In this document: positions 55,966 to 64,000 of the stretch, one piece after another
Numbering within the stretch: the stretch's first letter is position 1
Layout of the letters: the number at the start of each line of letters is the position of its first letter
NCBI GenBank assembly: GCA_963921195.1
Contig: OY992540.1
Location: forward strand, 20,348,262 to 20,412,261
Direction: 5' to 3'
Length of the DNA stretch: 64,000 bases
Source of the DNA: Pegoplata infirma
Lineage: Eukaryota > Arthropoda > Insecta > Diptera > Anthomyiidae
Notes under the pieces: model-generated
Database searches by the model: none
Told to the model about the DNA's origin: nothing
What the model saw: only the letters and a program-made list of their open reading frames with translations
Program-made: the position numbers and the translations under genes

Positions 55966-56032
55966 TCGTCTTAACGTTATGCCGCTTTACCGTGTACTGA
56001 CTGGACGAAGACGTTCGACACCTGGTATTATA
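55966..56032 (-). promoter_or_regulatory. Core promoter: TATA-like, Inr and DPE
   Basis: On the minus strand TATAATA (56032-56026) is followed by an initiator TCAGTA with its A at 55998, then AGACGA at 55971-55966. Taking that A as +1, the TATA-like box starts at -34 and the DPE-like AGACG occupies +28 to +32, the exact spacing required in Drosophila. GATCTCGATCTCTC just after is GAGA-like. The downstream leader is AT-rich. The target gene is unknown; the transporter exon 36 kb downstream on the same strand is one candidate. Confidence 0.6.
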
Positions 56033-56169
56033 ACGTATCTCTCCTACTAAATTATAACAAATATAAAATAAAATATAAAAACCAAAAAAACGTAACCATA
56101 ATCCATATATCAAACTTAAGCTAAAATTCACATCAAAAAATAACCAACCACTTATAAGAGAAGCCAACA

Positions 56170-56880
56170 AAATGATAAGACGACTTCATTTGCGCCACAC
56201 GATCAATATAAGATTGAAACAAAACAAAAAATTAAAAAAAAAGAGAAATAATAATAACTAATAATAAAAATACAACAATAAAATTGTATATGACAAGCTC
56301 ACTTTTGGCGATCAACACGATTGCACTTACTCTTAAGTGGCCAGCACATAAAATATCAACGATATTACGATGATATACTATGAGTGGCAGTGATGTCAAT
56401 TAAGTGATTTTATATTTCTATAAAAACCAAAAATCTTCAGGCTAAGACAACATCTCCCCGGAGCTACTTTTATCTGACCCAATAACCAGTGACCCAATAA
56501 TTCTGGTTGACTGAAACTCTTCCAGAGGCAGAAAATCTCCCAAAAAAAGGGGACCTTGTAGTGCATAAAAATTGGGGTGACATAACAATATTGAACATGG
56601 CTAACAAAGTGATTGACAATATAACACTGTCCGACACCCTTTTGTACATATGGACCAGAGGGTGAATTCGGGTTCTGTGATAAATTTAGTACTGAAAAAA
56701 TAATGTCACTTTGGCATTTGGTTTTCAATGAAGTACACTGACATATCTTTTCATTGATAAATTTTTCACAGAACTAGAAAAGCCCCTAGACCGATTAATT
56801 CTGAAAGTAGGGCCGAAAATGAAACACACTTGTCTCCCAGTTTTTCTAGATAAATTCGTGTTTTAGCAAAAAACGCCAAT
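56170..56880. other. Non-coding sequence upstream of the promoter
   Basis: Moderate composition, not obviously repetitive. The open frame at 56396-56728 (minus) has no recognisable motif and is unlikely to be a gene. The AT-content and lack of dispersed repeats near 56170-56400 fit promoter-proximal DNA. Confidence 0.35.
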
Positions 56881-57289
56881 TAAATAAGTAGAGTCCGACC
56901 GAATATTCGGTTTCGGTATCGGTTTCGGTATCGGTTTCGGCCGAATATTGAGATTTCGGCCCTTATTTGCCAAAACCGAAACTTTTTTGTTATTTAAAAA
57001 AATTATAAAAAAGTGCAGAATTTTTTAATTTCGTGTTTTATTCAACTTGTAACAAGGTTGTCCAATAAATGTGATACTATTATAGTTTAAATATTTTTCT
57101 CTTAATCTTCAAATGTACAATTTTTTTAATTCTTTACAAAAATATTTTATTTTTTTTTAAGTTTAGTGAAATAAAATTTTTTTTAATAAATACAACCATT
57201 TCTATGGTTTAAAAACATTCAGCCTTACCATAGAAAAATAAAATATATTTAAAATCAGCTTTTAATTTTATTTCCATACAAATTGTTTT

Positions 57290-58311
57290 TATACCCTCCA
57301 CTCTAGTGATAGAGGGTATATATAAGTTTGTCATTCCGTTTGTAACACCTCGAAATATTGGTCTAGGAACCCATAAAGTATATATATTCATGATCCTCGA
57401 TCGATTTTAAGACGATCTAGCGATGTCCGTCCGTCCGTCCGTCCGTCCGTCCGTCTGTCCGTCTGTCTGTCTGTCTGTTGAAAACACGCTAACTTTTGAA
57501 AGACTTTACGGAGGCTCTTGAAGTTTGGCATATATGTTGGGCATTTACCTGGTCAGGTTGGTATTGCAATCCAGCGAAATCGGTCCAGTGGTTCAAAAGT
57601 TATGAGCAAAAGTCTGAATTTCGGCAAGGGGTTTTCGTGAATTTATGAGATAAAAAGCACTACAACTTTCGAAAATCAATTCTGAGGATGCTGAAGCTTG
57701 GCATATATATTTTTCGTTCCTCCAGCCTAGTTCGTGTTGAATTTCACCCAAATCGGTCCAGTGGTTCAAAAGTTATTAGCAAAACCGTGAATATCAGATT
57801 AGCTTCACCGTAAATTCACGTGGTGAAAACCCGTTAAACCTGTTTTAAAACCATTGGTAAGTCACAAAAATATTTTAAAACGTATTTTTGTCACTCAAAA
57901 ATATTTTTATACCAAAACAAAAAAAAAAATACACTCGAAAAAAATTTTACACTCAAAAAAAATTTTACACTCAAAAAAAAAAATTAGTAAATTTTTTTTT
58001 GAATGTAAAATTCGAAAAAATTTTGAACTCAAAAAAAATTTTACATTCAAAAAAAAAAATTAGTAAATTTTTTTTGAATGTAAAATTCGAAAAAATTTTA
58101 CATTAAAAAAAAAATTTACACTCAAAAAAAAAATTAGTATTTTTTTTTCAAAAATTACTAAAAAAAAAATTTTTTACACAAAATAAAATATTTCTAATCA
58201 TAACTGTTATTTTTTTCACGTTAGAAAATTTACTATCACTTAAAATGGACATTGTGGAGGGTATTCATAGATTCGGCCAAGTCGAATTTAACTTTTCTAC
58301 TTGTTGTTTTT
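57290..58311 (+). mobile_element. (GTCY)n-bearing dipteran repeat, mini-me-like (longest copy)
   Basis: Starts TTTTTATACCCTCCACTCTA and ends near CGGCCAAGTCGAATTTAACT then TTTTCTACTTGTT. It has a CATAAAGTATATATATTC core, a (GTCC/GTCT)n tract at 57426-57478 and GGCATATATGTTGGGC. It also has two near-repeats of AAATCGGTCCAGTGGTTCAA (57579, 57753) and an A/T-run section at 57900-58170 built of CACTCAAAAAAAATTTT words. It encodes no protein. The family name is by pattern, not database match. Confidence 0.65.
57426..57478 (+). repeat. (GTCC/GTCT)n microsatellite
   Basis: About thirteen tetranucleotide units, first GTCC-rich and then GTCT-rich, inside the mini-me-like repeat. A shorter version is at 30033-30052. 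Confidence 0.9.
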
Positions 58312-58834
58312 AAAATCGACTTTCAAAAAATGTATTGATAATTTTAAATTTAAAATAAAACTTTTGTTAAAATAGAGTTTTTGTTTTCTTGTGGTAAGGG
58401 CCATTTTTTTTCTTTAAAGCAATCAAAATATTTTTTTTTCACGTCATGTGATAATTTTTTGTTTAAGTTTCGGTTCGGTTTCGGTCGAATATTGCTTTTT
58501 CAGCCGAATATTCGGTTCGGTTTCGGTTCGGCCTCAAAAAGTGGTTTCGGTCGGACTCTATAAATAAGTTGTGTTTCTTAAAAGTAGTGTTAAATAAGTC
58601 GAACAAAGCAATAAATCTATCTTCGACAGACCCCTCTTCTAGCAAGTTTAGGTTGTGTTAAAATGGTGACAAAATCAGTTTATGGCATTTTACTCCTCTT
58701 TTTATAAATTAAAAAACCGTTAACACGAAAATTGACCTTGATAAGCCCGTTTTACAATTTTTCAAAAATCGTAACAATATAATAAGGAAAAGGTCGATAA
58801 TAATTAAAATTAACCTAGCTGATCCTGATTTCAA

Positions 58835-59110
58835 CACACAAAAAAAAATTTGCCAAGTACTTGGGAGGATATGCGTTTTTAAAGTTTTTTGCATATATTA
58901 TGAAAAAATATGATTTCACCAAGTTTATGCTTGTTTCTGATAAAAGTTTAGAAAATATTCATAAGAGTATTTAACCTTGTGTAATTTTACAAACCTTAAC
59001 CAAAATTATGCAAAAACTTGGTAAAATGTTACAAATTTTTTCATAATTAATGTAAAAAACTTTAAAAACGCATATCCTTCCAAGTTATTGGTAAAATATT
59101 TTTTTGTGTG
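58835..59110. mobile_element. 276-bp hairpin MITE with CACAC ends
   Basis: CACACAAAAAAAAATTTGCC...GGTAAAATATTTTTTTGTGTG, with paired AAGTACTTGGGAGGATATGC and GCATATCCTTCCAAGTTATT blocks and TTTTAAAGTTTTTTGCAT inside. AA lies on both flanks. It resembles the 41055 element in size and ends. Confidence 0.75.
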
Positions 59111-60100
59111 AAGTTATTGCTAAATTATTACAGTGTTTGACAACAAAAACCTCCCAGTGAAATATCCAACTGTTTTTTTTATAGATTTTTCTCCCCTGTA
59201 TCCAAATCTGCCATCCAATTTTTTCTAGCACGTATGGTCTCCAACATAGAAACCAATTTTTTTCTAATTATTGCGTTTGGTTGGGTTACACTTGCATTTT
59301 AAAATGATACTGTTAAAATTATAATTTTTGTAAAAAAGGTAAGGACCTTAGTTCTTTTTGATATTTTTCAAATAAAAACTAAAAAAAAAATATTTTACAA
59401 ATTCAAGTTTTCTATGTTATTTTTCGTATAAACCGGAAGATATTTTTAATGGGGTTAAAAGTCTATAAGAAAGTATGAACTTTTGCCTAAATTTTGAGCT
59501 CATCACAGTAAAGATTGATCATCTGGTTTTTGTTTTAGAGCCTTTTAAAAATGGTGCTTTTTCTAATTTTTTTCAGTGTTTTTTTTAAAATACATGTTTG
59601 GCCAATAATAGTGCAACAACTTTACATTTTTTTGATCATATATTTGAGATCATAGTTCAATTATACTCTAACGCTTTATACTAGATTTTTATTCCAGCTA
59701 GTGGCTGCTGTGCGTTTTTTCGCCTTTTCAAGACGTGATGGAAAAATTTGGAGCACAGATTTGGAATCAGCGAGTCAAAATCTTTAAAAATTTTATATGA
59801 AACTTCAAACCGGAGCCAAAAAACTTCGATTTGTTGAGCGGTGTTATCAAAAGTTGTGGATTTATAAGTTTTTTATTACGATTTGAAGGGTTAAAAATTT
59901 AAGCGAAATTTTTGCCCTGAAAACGAACAGAGTACCATGCCTTAGGATTTAATGCACTTTAATAAAACAAATATATAATGATTGATTTCTGTGTGATTTA
60001 AATTATTTTAGCGCTTATTTTTTACTAATTAGATAGCATCATTGATTTAACCAACTCAGCCAGCCATCCAACCAGTCAAATTATTATAGCTTGCAAGCAG
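59111..60100. other. Unclassified non-coding sequence
   Basis: A fragment of the 290-bp unit (TGTGGATTTATAAG...GAACAGAGTACCATGC) lies at 59840-59945 and a fragment related to 14064-14706 at 59690-59840. No gene is supported. Confidence 0.4.
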
Positions 60101-60184
60101 AATACAACACAATGTGCTCCATCAAATCAACAACAACAAAAAAAACCGATCGTGATATTGCAATCAATGAATGAACAAAACACG

Positions 60185-60370
60185 ATCATCATATTCACCT
60201 GTCGAGTTAATAAAAACAAAAAAATCTCTTATATGATTTAAAGTGTACGTACGTTCGTACACCTTTAAGCTCGCGAAAGCGTACGCATACGCGAAATGCT
60301 CTTATCGATAAGTAGCGGCTGCCTGTCAATTGCTGGCAGTCAGTCCTCATATTCAGTTAGCAATTGAACA
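60185..60370. promoter_or_regulatory. Promoter-like CpG-containing block with DRE
   Basis: A GC-richer island in AT-rich DNA with several CpG-containing words (TACGTACGTTCGTAC, GCTCGCGAAAGCGTACGC). It has a 12-bp palindrome CTTATCGATAAG (60301-60312) containing the DRE core TATCGATA. On the plus strand, initiator-like TCAGTC (A at 60342) and TCAGTT (A at 60355) follow 30-45 bp after the DRE, then an AT-rich leader-like stretch. On the minus strand a CAG/GTGAAT donor-like site lies near 60200. Direction is unresolved. Confidence 0.45.
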
Positions 60371-60718
60371 TAAATAACCATAAATGATTTATTTTTTGTT
60401 TAATTTATTTGTGTGTGATTTATTTATTAGAAAAAAAATGGGATTATTTTTCAAATGTACCACTCCATACAGTAAAACATAAATAAAATGAACGTGAGGC
60501 AATAGGAAGTAATCAGAGTTGCTATCAGATTGGCAATTAAAAATTTATTAGAATAATAAAAAAAAATTTCGAAACAATTTAATTTCTTGATGTTTATATT
60601 TTAGTAATAAGATTGATAAAAATTATAAGTCTCAACTTTAAAAGAATGAACTGACTTGGTATATATTTATTTAAAAAATAACCAATTTATTACGAATGAG
60701 CAATTTATTTAAAATTTT

Positions 60719-60784
60719 CATACGCCTCGTTGTACTAGTTTTTATTTGAAAGCAAACAATACATTTGTACAGGGTGGCGTATGA
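60719..60784. repeat. Tiny MITE with TCATACGCC ends (copy 2)
   Basis: TCATACGCCTCGTTGTAC at the left and GTACAGGGTGGCGTATGA at the right are imperfect complements. Compare 13851-13932. Confidence 0.5.
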
Positions 60785-60907
60785 TATATTCATTCATATT
60801 TGGTATTCGCCTTAGAGAATGAATTGAACAATCACGACACGGCACTATTCATCCAATTTAACAGTTAAAACCCCGTTTTACCTAAAAAGCGAATATTTTC
60901 ATTTACA

Positions 60908-61986
60908 CACTGAAAAAAAAGACATAACTAAAATTAAGGAAAAAATGTCTTTGAAAATTTATCATGAATTTTCCTTAAATTTAGTAAAATTTAACTAAAA
61001 AATGAGAAATTTTCCTAACTATGAGGAAAAAAATTTAGTTCATTTACTTATAAGTAGTTCAAACTTTTCTTTAAATGGAATTTTTAAATATTAGGAAAAA
61101 AATTCTTACTGCCAAAGAAATTTTCCACAAATCTAAGAAACGTATATTTATTTTTAAGACATATTTCTTAAAAAACAATTTAGTTCCAGTTTAGTTAAAA
61201 TTTACTAAAAAAAAGATCATCGTATTTCTCTTCTTTGAATTGAGGAAGTGTATTTCTCAGAATTTAGTTAATAACTTCTGAAAATTTAGTAAATATCTTC
61301 TTAAAATTTAGTTAAAAATTCAAAATGGCGATATCTCGAAAACTAAGCGAGATAGAGCGAAACGGACGAAATTTTCAAAAGAAAGACAATAAAGAAAAAT
61401 ATGGAATAGCCTAGCTCTGCATATCTGTCGGGGTCTCAAGACCCTAAATTTAGATCTAAAATTTGAAATTCCCGAGATTTTATATATGCACATATCTCGC
61501 ACAATACTGCCAACACGAGAAAAGGTTCAACGGCGTTTTTGTAGCTCTTGACTCGTAGAACACTTCCGCAAAATACCCGAAAGCCCTCCGATTAATAGTT
61601 TTTGAGATATCCAGTTTTTAAGATTCTCAAGACCCTTTAGACCCCTTATTACCGTATCTCAAAAACTAAGCAAGTTAGAGCGAAACGGACACAAGTTTTG
61701 GTTCCAAATCTATAGGGATCCTTAAAGGACCCAACGGGGTCTCGAGTTAAATGGGGTCCGAACCCATGGGTCCAGGGTCTAGATCCAATCCATTTCTAAA
61801 ATGTGAAGTATAATTTTTCTCATTTTCTAGTTAAAATTGGCTTAAAATTAAGTAACTTTGTTTTCCTTATTTTTGGGAAAATTATGAACTTAAACCAAGA
61901 AAAAAAATCTTTGGAGCCAAATCATTCCCTCTTTTTCTTAAAATTGAGTTAATTTTCCCAGATTTTAGTTCACTTTTTTTTGAGTG
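60908..61986 (+). mobile_element. CACTG-ended non-autonomous element, 1,079 bp, CA duplication (copy 2)
   Basis: CACTGAAAAAAAAGACATAA at the left and CACTTTTTTTTGAGTG at the right are imperfect inverted ends, with CA on both flanks. The copy at 15806-16899 is its inverted match over the full length. Diverged pieces lie at 26030-26610, 34440-34760 and 35800-36200. The interior contains two near-mirrored segments (TCTCGAAAACTAAGCGAGAT and CTCAAAAACTAAGCAAGTTA) and no reading frame of substance. Confidence 0.8.
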
Positions 61987-61988
61987 CA

Positions 61989-63540
61989 GTAGCGTAAAAA
62001 ACAAGCAGTTATACCAGCTTTTTTCATCAAAGTGACAGTTTTTAAATAAATAATAGCGTTTTTAGTGTGAACAGAACCAACCCGTCACGACTTTTTCTAT
62101 ACGGTTTGGCAGTTAAAAACCGTGACCGTTTTATTTTTTCTCTGAGTTTTTTCTACCCCCTTTCTTACACAATCCATTGTTTCGAATTTTAACAACAAAT
62201 CTGCATTTTTAATTCACAATGGTTAACAGTGTTTACAGTGGTGCCAACTTAATGACATTAACAATGTGTTTAGCGATTTTTTTCTCATAAAATTACGCTT
62301 ATTTTATTTAAAGTCCATTTTCTGTCTCTGTGCTGTGCTTGTTCTGTTTATACTCTTATCCCGGAGATCAGGGAGTTAATCACTTAAAACGAAAACGATT
62401 GACGATGCATAAAGGACATCAAAATACATATCGTTTTGAACGTAAAGTTTAACTTGGTTTCAACTTGATCTAGAGTTTGCACACAAAATTTTAAAGAAAC
62501 TTTTTTTCCTTTAAATTTCCGTTTTTATTTAATTAAAACCAAATAAACCAGGTTTCGCCGGCAGCATCCTCTCTGCTCGTTAAACTAAGTTCAACTTCAA
62601 TAGTACATTCATACTGGCTTCATTTTAAAAACTCAACCGTTTACACACTAAAAAATTAAAATGAGTTTTAATCACTATAATTATATCAATTACTATTTTT
62701 ATTGATTTTGCACCTATCACGAAAGTGATAGTGTTAATTACTAACATTTGGAAAGAAAAAATTGAATTTATTATTATTAATTTACGGAAATTTGCGAAAT
62801 TAATCAAAAAATAAATTATAACAATTAAAAAATTAATAAAAACAAAATTGAACTTTTTAAAATTTTTAATTAAAAATTGTTTCCTTAAAATAGTTTGAGT
62901 ATACATCCGAAATTTTTGACACTTATCAAGTTTTCTAAGTTTACCGAAACAAATTTGCGATTATTTATGCGTTATTTTACTGAAATCTATTGATAGTTAC
63001 TACTATTTTTTATGAAAATATTTAATTTTTTTTATTTTTTACACTTTCTGTAATTTATTTTCCTTTATTACAACAGTTTTTAAAAAGCGTAGAACCATGA
63101 AATTTAAAAGATTTCGATTTCAATGCGTATTTTTAAATGAGGTTTGGCTCGAAACCTTGTTAAACAGGATTTAGACGCCAATGTGAATCTATCTACACTC
63201 ATAAAAATATGTTAGTATTCCTTACAAAAAAGTCTGTTACCATTACTAAAAAAGTTTTCAATTTGTGCCCGATAACTTTTTCAGTTACCATTACAAACTT
63301 TGGTTTTCAAATTTTAGTAGACTTAAAATAACTGGTAAAAATTAGTAATACAGAATTAATCTGTAAAATTTTTGTAAAATGAATTTTAAAACCCATTTGT
63401 AAATATTATTAACTTTATTTGTAAAAAAAATGTAAATTGTGTATTTATAATTTTTGGTATTTTTGTACAATATGTAAACTGCGTATTGCGCTTGTTGTCG
63501 CCAATTACTATTCCAATGAAACTCAATTTTTGATCTAAAA
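61989..63540. other. AT-rich non-coding sequence
   Basis: No coding signal. An imperfect mirrored pair around CCGTCACGAC and AAACCGTGACCG is at 62070-62130. A TACACTCATAAAAATATG end-like word is at 63194 without a visible partner. Confidence 0.4.
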
Positions 63541-63544
63541 TATG

Positions 63545-64000
63545 TAAGAGAAAATATTAAACACAATTTTTTAATAGAAATTATACGTACCACATCACAT
63601 TAATGCGTTGAAAATTGTGTTGTTGAGATGTTGAATATATGTATTTATTTGTGTATGATGTTCTAGAATAAAAAATATCAACATAATTTTTTAAATGGAA
63701 CACATAAATATACAATTGTTACCTGTTTCAGCTTTTCCTATTTTGTTTTACGAGGGTTTTATTTATTGTCCTAAAAAAGGAGTTAATTTTAAATAAAAAA
63801 AATATTGAGCACATTTTATTTAATAAAAATTATACATACCACATAACATTAATGCTTTGAAAATTGTTGAATATGTGTAGGTATTTGTGGATGATGTTCT
63901 AGAATAAAAATATCAATATAATTTTTTAAATGAAACACATAAATATACAATTGCTACCTGTTTTCAGCATTTCCTTTTATGTTTTACGTGGGTTTTATTA
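63545..64000. repeat. ~240-bp tandem repeat, at least two units, cut by the window edge
   Basis: The block ACCACATCACATTAATG...GATGTTCTAGAATAAAA...ACACATAAATATACAATTG...TTTTACGAGGGTTTTAT at 63588-63770 is repeated at 63838-64000 with small changes. The GATGTTCTAG word falls at 63657 and 63893, a period of about 236-250 bp. It may be a local satellite or a repeat carrying internal duplications. Confidence 0.75.

Larger units (their letters stand above)
56889..58560. mobile_element. hAT-like MITE with CGG-rich ends, 8-bp target duplication, carrying a nested repeat
   Basis: Ends TAGAGTCCGACCGAA and TTCGGTCGGACTCTA. Flanks are TAAATAAG at 56881-56888 and 58561-58568. Both ends carry arrays of the hexamer-like TTCGGTTTCGGTA and CCGAATATTCGG words. 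A (GTCY)-type repeat occupies about 57290-58311, so the element alone would be about 650 bp. Confidence 0.95.

Noticed and set aside
55931..56170. 79-residue minus-strand frame starting MLASLISGWLFF
   Set aside because: It runs straight through the TATA-like, Inr and DPE motifs and has no homology I recognise. The promoter reading fits better.
56396..56728. 110-residue minus-strand frame
   Set aside because: No known motif, no supporting splice or start context. Possibly part of an old repeat, but nothing supports a gene.

Overview
This is a gene-poor, very AT-rich stretch of an animal genome, almost certainly a higher fly (calyptrate Diptera such as a blow fly or house fly relative). The evidence is the LOA-clade LINE, the repeats resembling the dipteran mini-me family with (GTCY)n tracts, the Drosophila-type core promoter motifs and the large repeat-filled introns. 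There are no bacterial features. Very little is protein coding; nearly everything else is transposon-derived.

Host gene: two coding exons on the minus strand (19099-19594 and 10130-10443) join in phase across an 8.7 kb intron. They give the N-terminal part of a membrane transporter that I read as an SLC41/MgtE-type magnesium transporter. A low-complexity Asn/Gln/Ser/Gly-rich cytoplasmic leader is followed by the first transmembrane helix of the family. The exon-2 donor is intact, so the rest of the gene should lie beyond position 1. A TATA-like/Inr/DPE core promoter on the same strand at about 55966-56032 could drive this gene through a very long 5'UTR intron, or could belong to another gene. 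A second promoter-like GC-richer block with a DRE (TATCGATA) lies near 60240-60370.

Retrotransposons: 3998-8550 is a nearly complete, decayed LOA-clade non-LTR retrotransposon (minus strand). It has a 12-bp target site duplication, an ORF1 with a DUF4780-like domain, and a frameshifted ORF2 (endonuclease, reverse transcriptase, RNase H). A second, 5'-truncated relative sits at 23674-23914 (plus strand, 10-bp duplication). Both end in the same tandem AACCT-type tail preceded by a small hairpin.

DNA transposons: the rest is a dense field of non-autonomous inverted-repeat elements (MITEs and fold-back elements). Many have exact target site duplications readable from the sequence. They include 8-bp hAT-like elements at 1220, 29274, 34937, 41688, 45124, 47848 and 56889, and a family with 9-bp duplications at 24179 and 36479. 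Another set has CACTC/CACTG/CACAC ends and 2-bp duplications. Several are nested: 36479-39468 holds three elements inside one another, and 56889-58560 holds a mini-me-like repeat.

Local arrays: a ~290-bp inverted-repeat unit ending in AGTACTCTGTT occurs as clusters at 43955-45720 and 51038-52690. A ~1.0-kb repeat built of three ~165-bp modules is present twice (2519 and 17424). A ~240-bp tandem repeat runs off the right edge of the window.
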